A stretch of 64,000 bases of DNA, taken from contig MAAS01000031.1 in the NCBI GenBank assembly GCA_002162755.1, forward strand, positions 118,912 to 182,911, read 5' to 3'. This DNA is from Gammaproteobacteria bacterium 50_400_T64. GTDB taxonomy: Bacteria; Pseudomonadota; Gammaproteobacteria; Pseudomonadales; Porticoccaceae. Every line of letters begins with the position of its first letter. Position 1 is the first letter of the stretch. Below are positions 43,155-52,327 of the stretch, piece after piece. The notes under the pieces were generated by a model. It was not told the DNA's origin. It did no database searches and saw only the letters and a program-made list of their open reading frames with translations. Position numbers and translations under genes: made by a program.

Positions 43155-43914
43155 GAGGTTTACGCTTTTCAATAAAGGCCTTAAAACCCTCTGCCCTGTC
43201 TTCGGTAGCGAATAGAAAATGGAATAAACGTTGCTCCGTCGACAGCCCGTGAACGAGTGTTTCGTCCAGCGCAGCATTGACACATTCTTTACCCACTTCC
43301 ACCGCCAGGGGTGGCCGTTTGGCTAAATCAGCTGCCAGCGCCTGCGCCTTGTCGAGCACCTCCTCACCCGAGCAGGCGTAATTCGCGAGGCCGAAATTGA
43401 TGGCCTCATCGGCGTTAAGCGTGCGGCCATTAAGAATCATCTCCATCGCCAAAGGCTTGCCGACGATGCCCGGTAACCGCTGAGTGCCCCCGGCGCCGGG
43501 AATCACACCCAGCGTGACCTCGGGTAAACCGAGGCTAACGTCATCGCTCACAACGACCATGTCGCACTGCATCACCAGCTCGAGACCGCCGCCCAATGCC
43601 AGCCCTCTAACGGCGGCAATAATCGGCTTGCGGAAATTTTCAATCGCCCGCCAGCTGGGGTTGTCAAAATGGCGGCGCGCATCAACGGCGGTAAAGTCCA
43701 TCAGCTCACTAATATCAGCACCGGCGGCAAAGGCACGCTCGCTGCCCGTCAGTACGACGGCCCGTACGCCATCATCACTTTCAAAATCTGTGAGCACGGC
43801 ACGCAGCTCATCGAGCATCCCCTGACACAAAGCATTTAATTGCTTGGGCCGATTAAATTGCACCCGTGCAAAACCTCTGTCGTCTTTTTCAACCATCAAA
43901 TACTGATATGTCAT
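43138..43914 (-). CDS. Enoyl-CoA hydratase
   Basis: 258 residues, standard size. Catalytic Glu residues are visible in GGGLELVMQCD and LPEVTLGVIPGAGGTQR; the oxyanion hole includes AFAAGADISE. It adds water to 2-enoyl-CoA, following the acyl-CoA dehydrogenase encoded downstream. GGGAGA lies before the ATG. The 3' end is altered by a 15-base duplication that does not change the protein except for its stop. Confidence 0.92.
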   Translation of the reverse strand: MTYQYLMVEKDDRGFARVQFNRPKQLNALCQGMLDELRAVLTDFESDDGVRAVVLTGSERAFAAGADISELMDFTAVDARRHFDNPSWRAIENFRKPIIAAVRGLALGGGLELVMQCDMVVVSDDVSLGLPEVTLGVIPGAGGTQRLPGIVGKPLAMEMILNGRTLNADEAINFGLANYACSGEEVLDKAQALAADLAKRPPLAVEVGKECVNAALDETLVHGLSTEQRLFHFLFATEDRAEGFKAFIEKRKPQWSGK

Positions 43915-44102
43915 TTAGCTGTCTCCCGTTTATGGATGTGCGTGGGCAATGCGTATCAACGCCTGCGTTGACAGATTGTAAGCAAATAGAGGGAGGGGGC
44001 TTATAAAACTAATGACTATCAGGTCATAGGACGGGAAGAGGCAGGGATGCTTAGAAATGATTATTTTTTGATACGACTAACAGTCAACAAAATAGGGTGG
44101 CA

Positions 44103-44139
44103 TTACCGAGCCTTCGACAGATAGACAAAGGCCCGGCAA
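44103..44139 (-). terminator. Hairpin after the AhpD-like gene
   Basis: 44103-44114 and 44128-44139 pair over 12 bases with two G.U pairs. It starts 14 bases after the stop of the - strand gene ending at 44153. No clear U-tract. Confidence 0.4.
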
Positions 44140-44152
44140 TGAAATTGGTCCA

Positions 44153-44680
44153 TTACTGAAATTGATCATCCAGCGGTGTGTGCGCCAGCTTGTTGGTGTA
44201 ATTACTGATTATCTTCTGGGAAATGCCGAGGATAATTTCGAGCAATTGCTGGTTGCCATAACCGACCGCGTTAAAGCGTGCGACTTGCTCATCATTAAGG
44301 TCGCCGCGCTGATTTAACACGGCCTGCGTGGTGTCTTTCAGCACCTCCAGTTTTTCTGTCGGCAGCGCCTTGCCTTCGTTCAAACTATTGATAAGGGCAG
44401 AATCCACTTCCATCATTCCCGCAATCGTCGTGTGGGCCGGTACACAGTAGTGGCATTCATTTTCAAGATTAATGGACTGCCAGACAACCGTCAGTTCTTC
44501 GGCATCAAAGCTGCTTTGTTGAAACAAACCGTGCAGGTTTTTATAAGCTGTGAGCACCGGCGGCGCTTCCGCCAGCACAGCATGTAAATTCGGCACCCAT
44601 CCAAAAGACTCAATCGATTTTTTCAGCTCATCTTGTGCCGCCTGCGGGGCCGTTTCTGGGGTATAGAGGGTAAATGACAT
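44153..44680 (-). CDS. AhpD-like / carboxymuconolactone decarboxylase family protein
   Basis: 175 residues, helical. The redox motif CHYC (Cys76, Cys79) followed by His83 in CVPAH is that of AhpD-like alkylhydroperoxidases. It probably reduces peroxides or acts as a carboxymuconolactone decarboxylase-type enzyme; the Cys pair favours the former. Divergent from an AraC regulator gene with about 136 bases between, so the regulator likely controls it. Confidence 0.87.
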   Translation of the reverse strand: MSFTLYTPETAPQAAQDELKKSIESFGWVPNLHAVLAEAPPVLTAYKNLHGLFQQSSFDAEELTVVWQSINLENECHYCVPAHTTIAGMMEVDSALINSLNEGKALPTEKLEVLKDTTQAVLNQRGDLNDEQVARFNAVGYGNQQLLEIILGISQKIISNYTNKLAHTPLDDQFQ

Positions 44681-44816
44681 GGGTTATCTCCTTCGATGTA
44701 AAAAGTGGCCCGGGGCAGAGAGGATGGTTCTGCTATCCGGGGAATACAATGACTTTACGCTACAAAGGTCGTACGATGAATGCCTTATAAGACGAAATTA
44801 CAGCTCAGGAGTCCGA

Positions 44817-45707
44817 GTGTCACCCTTAAACGATCTGACCAAACTGCTCAAGTTGCACGTAGAGGTCTATCACAACGCCCGTGTTTGCGGCGACTGGAAG
44901 ATAGAAACCGACCCCGAACCGGCTGGCAAAACCTGCTTTCACATGGCCACTCAGGGCGGCTGCCGGTTAAGTGTGCCGGAGCACGACAACTGGATACTCG
45001 CAGAGGGCGACCTGGTAATCTTCCCCCGGGAAATCGCCCACAGCATGGTCAGCCAACAGCCGCAAAAGGGGGCGCAACAACATCTGCTTATCAGCCAGTC
45101 ACAAAACACCGCAGGCACCAGCATGCTCTGCGGTGAAATCACCTTTGCCAACCCCGGCTTTCAAGTTTTACTCGATGCCCTACCCAAAGTGTTTGTTATT
45201 GAACGCGACGACTCCACCCCCTGGCTAACGGAATTATTGCATTTAATACTCGCCGAAAGCCTAAGTAGCAAAACCCCATCCAATCCCCTGCTCGACAAAC
45301 TTTGTGAACTACTCTTTGCTTACGGCCTGCGCCACTTTATTGAATATCAAAATAATAATATTGGCATTGTGGCCCTGTTCAGTCACCAGAAAATTACTCG
45401 TGCTGTTAGCGCTATTCACAAAAAACCGGATCACGAATGGGGGTTAATAAGTCTTGCGGCAGAAGCGCAAATGTCCCGCACCCAATTCGCCCAAACGTTT
45501 AAACAACTCAGCGGCTGGACAGCCATGCAATACCTCACTTGGTGGCGCATGCAACTGGCGTGGTCATATCTTGATACCGGCGAGCACGTTGCTACAGTTG
45601 CCGAGAAAGTGGGTTATCGCTCAGAATCAGCGTTCTCACGGGCCTTTCAAAAGAATCATGGACTAAGTGCGGGGGCGGTTCGGCGTAAAGGGAAAGCGGA
45701 TAAATAG
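44817..45707 (+). CDS. AraC-family regulator with cupin sensor domain
   Basis: 296 residues from a GTG at 44817, chosen because AGGA lies six bases upstream and VSPLNDLTKLL matches the usual N-terminus of the group. The longest frame begins at 44679 and would overlap the divergent gene. N-terminal cupin domain (about 10-180), then two helix-turn-helix units: SLAAEAQMSRTQFAQTFKQ and VAEKVGYRSESAFSRAF. It likely controls the divergent AhpD-like gene; ligand unknown. Confidence 0.88.
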   Translation: MSPLNDLTKLLKLHVEVYHNARVCGDWKIETDPEPAGKTCFHMATQGGCRLSVPEHDNWILAEGDLVIFPREIAHSMVSQQPQKGAQQHLLISQSQNTAGTSMLCGEITFANPGFQVLLDALPKVFVIERDDSTPWLTELLHLILAESLSSKTPSNPLLDKLCELLFAYGLRHFIEYQNNNIGIVALFSHQKITRAVSAIHKKPDHEWGLISLAAEAQMSRTQFAQTFKQLSGWTAMQYLTWWRMQLAWSYLDTGEHVATVAEKVGYRSESAFSRAFQKNHGLSAGAVRRKGKADK

Positions 45708-46109
45708 CGTTCTATTATTAATACTAGGAGTAATTCAATTTCGAACTTAAGAATTATCTTACCCGTTTTTTTATTATGAAAAATTTTCAAGATAAAGATG
45801 ACATCGTTGATGATGAGATAATGTGCGGTGTAGTGACCCACATAAAAATAACAAACTCGCTCTAGATCGGGGGCTTTTAAAACAGACAGCCAAATCCGGC
45901 TAAACTGCCTGTTTAAAAATGGGTGCTAAAAGAACTTATAAAGCCCAGGTATCAATATACGCACCCCGCCAAATCGAGCCAGGTATAGCGTGAATCAAAC
46001 TCTAACCTGGGACTGGTGTTTATCGAGATTGAGGCTAACTACAATTCTTGCAGGATAAATATCGATAGGCCGTCTAATTCCTCAGCGAGGAAAACCAATG
46101 ACTCTGACC
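45708..46109. other. 402-base region without a gene
   Basis: Between the AraC gene and the left end of the IS element. No ORF with support on either strand, no RNA gene and no clear terminator was seen. The last 10 bases (actctgacc) are nearly repeated just past the right end of the IS. Confidence 0.5.
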
Positions 46110-46135
46110 CACTGCTGCCCCACTTATTTCCCCGT

Positions 46136-47200
46136 TCATAATAAAGTCCACTGCAATGAGTTGACCTCGGGATCGCGCGGTGGTTTGAATAACCCCATCA
46201 AATCTCTTCGGGAAAATAAATTGACGTGAATTAAGCGGCTCATTTTCTGAAGGCTTTGGCTGATACAGTTCTGGGATTTCAGGTATGCCAAAATCAAATA
46301 AACACAGAGCGCTACAAATACTTGAGTCATTACCGCGTTGTCTGTATTGCCGATAAATGATTTTATTTTGAGGTTTTGCTTAATCCATTTAAAGAATAGT
46401 TCTACCTGCCATCGCTGTTTATAGATATCCGCGATCGTTTTGGCTGACCAATCAAAATGGTTGGTAATAAATGCGTAGTGCTTCTGGGTTTGAGCATCAT
46501 AAAACCCAATTCGTCTGACCGGCCTCAGGTTGTTTTTAACGGATCTGTCAGAGGTGTATTCAATAATTTGATCACTGGTGATGCCCTGTGATTTATTCAC
46601 TTCATGTCGCTTAAGCACTCGATACTTTGCATTCGAGCGAATCCGCGTAACCCAGAATATTCACTTGCTAGTCAACTGGTTATGTCAAGTATAGTCGGCA
46701 TAACCTTTATCAAATACTACAACGCTACCGCTGGGGAAGTCCATTAGCTTGGCTTGGGTTTGATCCCCCGTTTTGCCATCGGTTACAGCTACAAACTCAG
46801 GAATCAAACCATCGTGATCGATGGCCCACATGTAATTTATAGGCGGCCTTCATACGATTGTATTCTGCATGAGGGAGCACGCGCATCGAGACATCTAATA
46901 GCGACGCATCGAGAGAAAATATTTTTTCTTAAAGCGAAACTTATGGCCAGGAGAGCTGTTTTAACAGCGTACGTAGAGCTTGCCAAAAAGTGCGTCATAA
47001 AAGCGAAAGGAAAGATCTTGGTTGGCACGAGCCAGGGTGGTTCGTTTGATCGATCCGCTTAGCTGTGCAGTAGACATCGCAATAAATTATGTCCAGCGAC
47101 TCATGGCATCGTTGCAGCGTGCGCCATCATGTTTTTTAGCGAGAGATGCAAATTGATTTTTAGGCATCAATTTCAATATTTGTGAGAACACGGTGTTATG
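46136..47200 (-). pseudogene. IS4-family DDE transposase, frameshifted and partly deleted
   Basis: The intact C-terminal 160 residues (46136-46618) hold the IS4 YREK-like region: KTIADIYKQRWQVELFFKWIK. Upstream on the same strand are pieces in other frames: LKLMPKNQFASLAKKHDGAR near 47167, KRTTLARANQDLSFRFYDAL near 47040-46980, and DHDGLIPEFVAVTDGKTGDQ near 46820-46760. In-frame stops and a missing stretch between the first two pieces show decay, so it should be inactive. Confidence 0.82.
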
Positions 47201-47206
47201 ATGATT

Positions 47207-47282
47207 AAAGGCTTAAATCTCCTTGTTATTACAGTGTTTGGTCGAACTTACATTGTAACAATTTGTCGGGATTTAAGCCTTT
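47207..47282. repeat. 13-base inverted repeat upstream of the IS transposase
   Basis: aaaggcttaaatc (47207-47219) and gatttaagccttt (47270-47282) are perfect complements 50 bases apart. They lie between the right end of the IS and the start of the broken transposase. Such stems can shield transposase translation from outside transcripts (known for some IS); here it is inference. Confidence 0.6.
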
Positions 47283-47342
47283 TTATTACGTTCTAAGTGG
47301 GACAGTAGTGACTCCGACCCCATTGGTCGGAAGTATATTTTA

Positions 47343-47498
47343 CCCAGCCACCTTAAGGCCACCCAATGCAACCCTGTCATCAAGAATTTTTTGTCAAAAG
47401 CGATGACTCAGGGTAAGTACAAAGAAGTGGCACTGACGGTCTGTATGAAAAAGTTTATTGCCATCCCAAACGCAATCGCTAGAGATGACATTAGATGA
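47343..47498 (+). pseudogene. Remnant of an IS110-type transposase C-terminus
   Basis: A + strand frame reads NPVIKNFLSKAMTQGKYKEV and then ALTVCMKKFIAIPNAIARDD before TGA at 47496-47498. This matches the conserved ending of IS110-family transposases (NPVIKxF..GKxxKVALTACMRKLLxxLNAM). Only about 50 residues remain, beginning 33 bases past the right end of the IS4 element, so the IS4 element may have landed in or beside an older IS110. Confidence 0.65.
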
Positions 47499-47542
47499 AG
47501 AGTTTAATTACTGGTGGCTTTACGCCACAGTCGTTTATTAGG

Positions 47543-48022
47543 CTATTTCTTCAGTATCTCTTTCTTAAACAACTTCAATACTTTTGCCCAATAATTAAAT
47601 GAATCTTCCAGATTTTCTGAGGTTACACCGAAATCAATATTTACAGGCATATCTATATTTGGATCACCATCATTATCCAAATATGCAACGCCATACCTTT
47701 TCCCTCTATTCCATTCGTTAATTTCTTCTAACGAAACTTCTATTCCACTCCATGCTGTTCCAAATTTTATATCGTCACATTTTTTTCCTTCACTATCACA
47801 GCCATAAAATGATATTTGGTATCGCGTACCATCAATCCTTCCGGTAATTAACGGATCACCTCCAGAATCTTTTTTCAAACGAGCACTACCAAAGCCTTTA
47901 GCTATATTCATAATTTCATCAGGATCTTCTGCTGAAATTAAATTCTCTGCATATGCGGCAGGCATGGATAACACTGCAGCCAAGCAAGATGCTGTGATCG
48001 CTGATTTTAATTTACCTTTCAT
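47543..48022 (-). CDS. Exported YbjN-domain protein
   Basis: 159 residues from the ATG at 48022 (AGGG nine bases upstream; the ATG at 48031 would abut it, and the longest frame starts at 48067). Signal peptide MKGKLKSAITASCLAA..AYA. The mature part has the YbjN layout: DEIMNIAKGFGSARL, YQISFYGCD and a C-terminal VTSENLEDSFNYWAKVL. The two Cys in YGCDSEGKKC could form a disulfide. Role unknown. More AT-rich than its surroundings, fitting an accessory patch. Confidence 0.7.
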   Translation of the reverse strand: MKGKLKSAITASCLAAVLSMPAAYAENLISAEDPDEIMNIAKGFGSARLKKDSGGDPLITGRIDGTRYQISFYGCDSEGKKCDDIKFGTAWSGIEVSLEEINEWNRGKRYGVAYLDNDGDPNIDMPVNIDFGVTSENLEDSFNYWAKVLKLFKKEILKK

Positions 48023-48469
48023 TTCCGTCATCCCTATTCTACTAAAATCACACCCTATGGACTTCAAACATGCTAAACGCAGAGTGTATTTAACGCCTAA
48101 CGTTTAAACTAAGTGGCGCGCTGTTTTTGGCGCGTCAAGCGGCAGCAAACGACAGCAAACAACTTAAGCTTTTTGGTAGCGCAAGCGTACAATATCGCCG
48201 TGTATGTTGAAAGGGCTATGCTACGAACAGAATGTGTATTGGTTCGCACTTGCCAGATGGCCTGTTACTCACGGCGTGGTCAGATCCACCCATTGAGATT
48301 AGATGAAGCTCGTCATTTTGTATGACCTACGTGAACCTCAACCCCGATAACAGGCTAACCCTCAGCACCCAATTTGAGGCGCGCTTTGGCCATATTATTA
48401 ACACGCTAAAACAGACCTAAAAGAACCCGATCTACCGCCGCACCTTGGCTCAAGGGCTCTGAATAATAT
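48023..48469. other. 447-base region without a supported gene
   Basis: Between the YbjN gene and a small lipoprotein gene, both on the - strand. It contains taacgcctaacg and a repeated ggcgcg around 48090-48135 that recall integron attC fragments but do not form a full site. A + strand frame (about 48323-48420, ATG ACC TAC GTG AAC) gives about 30 residues of unknown origin. No RNA gene seen. Confidence 0.45.
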
Positions 48470-48733
48470 TTATGATACTGGCTTCTCAAAGCACATTACA
48501 GCGGCAGAGTTTGTTTTATTAGGCGTTGTATACTCAGACACGTATACCATTTTCCAGCCATCATATTTTTTTAATTCTGCGTTCATTTTACTTTCATTAC
48601 CTGTACTGAGATCTACGCAACGCATCTTCATTGATGAGCCATCAGAGCCAGAAGCTCTAACTTGAGAAGTGATATTTGCTCCGGCACAGCCAGTCAAAAA
48701 AACTACAAAACCTAACATGACTACTTTCTTCAT
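48470..48733 (-). CDS. Small lipoprotein
   Basis: 87 residues. Signal peptide with lipobox LTGC (Cys16), then a small domain with two further Cys (RCVDL and VMCFEKP). GGAG lies six bases before the ATG. No family recognised. Likely anchored in the outer membrane; Ala at +2 argues against inner-membrane retention. Stands alone in the accessory patch. Confidence 0.65.
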   Translation of the reverse strand: MKKVVMLGFVVFLTGCAGANITSQVRASGSDGSSMKMRCVDLSTGNESKMNAELKKYDGWKMVYVSEYTTPNKTNSAAVMCFEKPVS

Positions 48734-48898
48734 TTTTCATCTCCGCGCTCAAATATAATTTTTACTGGATTGCGAGCGCACAAACAACCTAGCAGTAAAA
48801 CCTGCATCATCATAACTACCGTATCAGTGCCATTCGGGTCTAACCCTTTAAATGGGTATTTCTTAAGCTCTTAGGCTTGCAGAAATATAAAGAAGTTA

Positions 48899-49240
48899 TT
48901 ACCCGCAACACTTCTTATATTTTTTACCGCTGCCACAATTGCAAGGTTCGTTACGTGCAGGAAGCTTATCAATTTTAACTGTGCCCTTTTTGTTAAGGAG
49001 CACTGTCAGCTCAGCGATAGACTCAACTGCATCTTCACTACTATCAATTTTAACCACAGCATACAACTGCGCTTCAGCCACCAACGCCTCAACTTCTTGC
49101 TTGCGCGCCTCACTGGTAACGAGCAACTCCAACGGATATTTTTTACTGCCGAATTTTCGGCTAGCGTTCACGTCACGACCGTATTCAATGTGGTTCTCGC
49201 GCGCATCTTGACGGCCCATAAAAAAGAATTTATCTGACAT
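48899..49240 (-). CDS. SWIM/SEC-C metal-binding motif protein (PBPRA1643-like)
   Basis: 113 residues from the ATG at 49240; the frame extends to 49276 without a better start. The N-terminus MSDKFFFMGRQDARENHIEYG and the C-terminal zinc motif PCNCGSGKKYKKCCG match the PBPRA1643 family. SEC-C motifs bind zinc and often ribosome or SecB partners; the function of this small family is unknown. Confidence 0.8.
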   Translation of the reverse strand: MSDKFFFMGRQDARENHIEYGRDVNASRKFGSKKYPLELLVTSEARKQEVEALVAEAQLYAVVKIDSSEDAVESIAELTVLLNKKGTVKIDKLPARNEPCNCGSGKKYKKCCG

Positions 49241-49333
49241 GTCATAACCCAAGTTGTTGTGAAAAATAAGCTGCAACCATCAATAAGTTGGTCGCCGTCA
49301 AAAAGTACATTTAGTCTGCCAATTCAAACAGCA

Positions 49334-51283
49334 CTACCCAGAAAACTGCCCTTCAAACTCTTCCGTCATCATTTCCAGTTCATCCTGCAAGCCCAGCCAC
49401 TCTTCCTCCAGCGCTTGCAGTTCATTCTTGCCCTCGCCCTGGGCCTTCATGAGTTTATTCAGTTCCTGCACCGGCTTGTCGGTATAAAGGGCAGGATCGG
49501 CAAGTTGTTCGGCGAGAGTTTCGAGGGTTGCTTCCAGCTTGACCATTTGTTTTTCAATGGCGCTGATTTTTTTGCGCTGGGGGGCGGCTTGCCTGCGGAA
49601 CTCGGCCTGCATGCGTTTTTGTTCTTGCCGGTCGGGGGCTTTGCCCGCCGGGTTGGGCGCGGCACTTTCGCCCTGCCCAGCTGCGGACTCGTCAGCACCT
49701 GTATCTAAGGGCCGGGGGGCGCTTTTAATCTGTAGGCGTTGGTAGTCGTCGAGGTCGCCGTCGAAGGGTTTGACTTCGCCATGGGCGACCAGATAAAGCT
49801 CATCGACGACGGTGTGTAGCAGGTGGCGGTCATGGGAGACGACGACAACCGCGCCCGGAAATTCCTGCAGGGCGAGGATTAACGCTTCGCGCATGTCGAC
49901 GTCGAGGTGGTTGGTTGGCTCATCGAGTAATAACAGATTGGGCCTTTCCCAAACCAGCAGCGCCAGAGCGAGGCGCGTTTTTTCACCGCCAGATAACGGG
50001 CCAACCGGGGCGAGTACAGCGTCACCGCGAAAGCCGAAGGTGCCTAAATAATTACGCAGCTCCTGTTCCTTAACACCACCGGCAATACGTTGCAGGTGAA
50101 GTAAAGGGCTAGCATCGAGATCTAGCGCGTCGAGTTGCTGCTGATCGAAATAGCCCACCTGTAATTGGCGGCCACGATCGACATCGCCAGCCACAGGCTC
50201 AATCACGCCAGCAAGTAATTTCACCAGTGTCGATTTACCCGCGCCGTTGCGCCCGAGCAGGCCAATGCGCGAACCCGGCAATAAATTAATGTGTATGTGA
50301 TTGAGGATGACGGTGTCGCCATAACCAGCCTTCACCTGGTCAAAGCTAATCAGCGGCGAGCACAGTTCGTCGGGCTCAAAGAATTTGAAATCAAAACCGC
50401 TGGCGGCATGCATGGGGGCGGCAGCCTGAAGTTTTTCCAGCGCCTTCACTCGACTCTGCGCCTGTCGTGCCTTGGTAGCCTGATAGCGAAAGCGGTCGAC
50501 AAAGGCTTGCAGGTGAGCGCGCTGACGTTGCTGTTTGTCAAACACGGCCTGTTGCAGCATTAAACGTTCGCCGCGCTGGCGCTCAAAACTGGAGTAATTA
50601 CCCGCGTAGGTATCCAGCGCTGTGGCGTTGAAATGAATAATACCGTCGACCAGATTATCGAGAAATTCCCGGTCGTGGGAGATAACAATAAGGGTGCCCG
50701 AGTAACGTTTGAGCCAGCGTTCGAGCCAGACCACAGCTTCTAAATCGAGGTGGTTGGTGGGCTCATCGAGCAATAATAATTCAGAGGGTTTAAGCAGGGC
50801 GCGAGCCAGGTTCACTCGCATGCGCCAGCCACCGGAGAAGCTCGACACCGGCTGCTGCTGGGCCTCGTGTTCAAAGCCCAGGCCAGCCAACAACTGCGCC
50901 GCACGCGGCCCCATGGAGTAACCGTCGAGAGCTTCGTAATTGTGGTGCCAGTGGGCCAGTACATCACCCCCGGCGATTTCTGCCGCTTCTTTCTCAGCTT
51001 CGAGGGCGCGGTACTCGCTATCGCCATCGATGGTGTATTCGAGTACGGAGCTAGAGATGCTCGGGGTTTCTTGGTCAACACTGGAAATACGCCAGTGAAC
51101 GGGGAAGCCGATATCACCGGCATCGGCGTGTAGCTCGCCTTTTAACAGGGCAAAGAGCGATGATTTACCCGATCCATTGGCGCCAATCAGACCAATCTTT
51201 TGACCGTCGTGCACCCGCAGGTTAGCATCTTTTAACAGGCTTTTATTGCCGCGAATAAGTTCCAGGTTTTGCGCTGTAATCAT
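49334..51283 (-). CDS. yheS: ABC-F family ATPase, YheS-like
   Basis: 649 residues. Two ATP-binding domains: Walker A GANGSGKSS and GRNGAGKST, signatures FSGGWRMR and LSGGEKTR, and Walker B LLLLDEPTNHLD in both. The linker between them and a long charged coiled coil at the C-terminus (about 540-649) fit YheS/Uup-type proteins. Known: ABC-F proteins bind the ribosome E site and help with stalled translation. No membrane domain. ttcA is six bases upstream, so the two are one operon. Confidence 0.92.
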   Translation of the reverse strand: MITAQNLELIRGNKSLLKDANLRVHDGQKIGLIGANGSGKSSLFALLKGELHADAGDIGFPVHWRISSVDQETPSISSSVLEYTIDGDSEYRALEAEKEAAEIAGGDVLAHWHHNYEALDGYSMGPRAAQLLAGLGFEHEAQQQPVSSFSGGWRMRVNLARALLKPSELLLLDEPTNHLDLEAVVWLERWLKRYSGTLIVISHDREFLDNLVDGIIHFNATALDTYAGNYSSFERQRGERLMLQQAVFDKQQRQRAHLQAFVDRFRYQATKARQAQSRVKALEKLQAAAPMHAASGFDFKFFEPDELCSPLISFDQVKAGYGDTVILNHIHINLLPGSRIGLLGRNGAGKSTLVKLLAGVIEPVAGDVDRGRQLQVGYFDQQQLDALDLDASPLLHLQRIAGGVKEQELRNYLGTFGFRGDAVLAPVGPLSGGEKTRLALALLVWERPNLLLLDEPTNHLDVDMREALILALQEFPGAVVVVSHDRHLLHTVVDELYLVAHGEVKPFDGDLDDYQRLQIKSAPRPLDTGADESAAGQGESAAPNPAGKAPDRQEQKRMQAEFRRQAAPQRKKISAIEKQMVKLEATLETLAEQLADPALYTDKPVQELNKLMKAQGEGKNELQALEEEWLGLQDELEMMTEEFEGQFSG

Positions 51284-51288
51284 CTCGA

Positions 51289-52149
51289 TCAGCTCCCCGT
51301 CAAATTGACGATATCAATTTTATTCGGATTAAAATCCACGGCATCTTTACCACGCTGTAATTTCAAACCGGTGAAATCGAATAGCTTGGTATCGGCTAAT
51401 TGGGAGGGCGCGACGTTTTTAATCGCAGAAAAAATAGTTTCCAGCCGACCGGGATATTCTTTCTCCCAGCCCTGTAGCATTTCTTTAATCAGCTGGCGTT
51501 GTAACTTTTCCTGCGAGCCGCAGAGATTACAGGGAATAATGGGGAACTCTTTGTACTCTGCCAGCAGCTCTAAATCATCTTCACGACAATAAGCGAGGGG
51601 GCGAATGACAATATTCTTTTTGTCGTCACTCAACAGTTTCGGCGGCATAGACTTTAGCTTGCCGCCGAAAAACATATTTAAAAATAAGGTTTCAATAATG
51701 TCGTCGCGGTGGTGGCCGAGAGCAATTTTCGTGGCACCAATTTCCTGGGCAAAACCATAGAGGCTGCCACGACGCAGGCGAGAACATAAACCGCAGTAGG
51801 TTTTATTTTCGGGCACCCGCTCAGTAACAATACTGTAGGTGTCTTTTTCGAGAATATGAAAAGGCACGCCCTGCTCGGTGAGATATTCCGGCAATACGTG
51901 TTCGGGAAAACCCGGTTGTTTCTGGTCGAGGTTGACGGCGATCAGTTCAAAATCTATCGGTGCGGTCTTCTGTAAATTGCGCAGTATTTCGAGCATACCG
52001 AAGGAGTCTTTACCCCCCGAGAGACACACCATGACCTTATCGCCCGCTTCGATCATATTGTAATCGGCAATGGCTGTACCCACCTGGCGGCGCAAACGTT
52101 TATGCAGCTTGTTCAGCTCATGACGATCTTTACGGGGCTGGTGTGTCAC
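51289..52149 (-). CDS. ttcA: tRNA 2-thiocytidine-32 synthetase TtcA
   Basis: 286 residues from a GTG start. PP-loop SGGKDS (44-49) binds ATP; Cys119 and Cys122 in TYCGLC and a Cys pair in IPCNLCG supply iron-sulfur ligands. It places sulfur on cytidine 32 of several tRNAs. Followed closely by the ABC-F gene, giving two translation-related genes in one unit. Confidence 0.95.
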   Translation of the reverse strand: MTHQPRKDRHELNKLHKRLRRQVGTAIADYNMIEAGDKVMVCLSGGKDSFGMLEILRNLQKTAPIDFELIAVNLDQKQPGFPEHVLPEYLTEQGVPFHILEKDTYSIVTERVPENKTYCGLCSRLRRGSLYGFAQEIGATKIALGHHRDDIIETLFLNMFFGGKLKSMPPKLLSDDKKNIVIRPLAYCREDDLELLAEYKEFPIIPCNLCGSQEKLQRQLIKEMLQGWEKEYPGRLETIFSAIKNVAPSQLADTKLFDFTGLKLQRGKDAVDFNPNKIDIVNLTGS

Positions 52150-52280
52150 GGGAATTACCTACGGGCTAAAAAGGGGCGCGCTATTGTAAAGCTTCGGCGC
52201 TGGACATACCAAGGGCAGTGCGACTCCCGCACCCAATTATCAAAAGCACGGTTCAGAAGCAACGGACAGTGCGTACAAAA

Positions 52281-52307
52281 AAACGGCGCTCTGTAAGCGC
52301 CGTTTTT
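52281..52307. terminator. Bidirectional terminator
   Basis: AAACGGCGCT (52281-52290) and AGCGCCGTTT (52296-52305) pair perfectly around CTGTA, with T7 on the + side and A-rich bases on the other. It sits just after the DUF547 gene (on the - strand, ending at 52328). Confidence 0.9.
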
Positions 52308-52327
52308 TTACCCCCTAAGCCACTGAC

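Larger units (their letters stand above)
46110..47310. mobile_element. IS4-family insertion sequence, decayed
   Basis: About 1.2 kb. Terminal inverted repeats: cactgctgccccactta (46110-46126) and its near-complement taagtgggacagtagtg (47294-47310), 15 of 17 matching. The bases just outside (actctgacc left, actccgacc right) match at eight of nine positions and may be the target duplication. The inside encodes a broken DDE transposase on the - strand. A 13-base inverted repeat (47207-47219 / 47270-47282) lies before the transposase. Confidence 0.75.

Noticed and set aside
46754-47062. + strand open frame inside the IS element
   Set aside because: Antisense to recognisable transposase pieces on the - strand; no family match.
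48090-48170. attC-like stretch (taacgcctaacg and ggcgcg repeats)
   Set aside because: The paired core sites and their spacing cannot be completed, no integrase is nearby, and no second site follows the adjacent genes.
48113-48325. 70-codon + strand frame
   Set aside because: Low-quality composition, no binding site, no domain; in a decayed region.
48840-48870. accctttaaatgggt hairpin as a terminator
   Set aside because: The stem is only four or five base pairs and no U-tract follows clearly.
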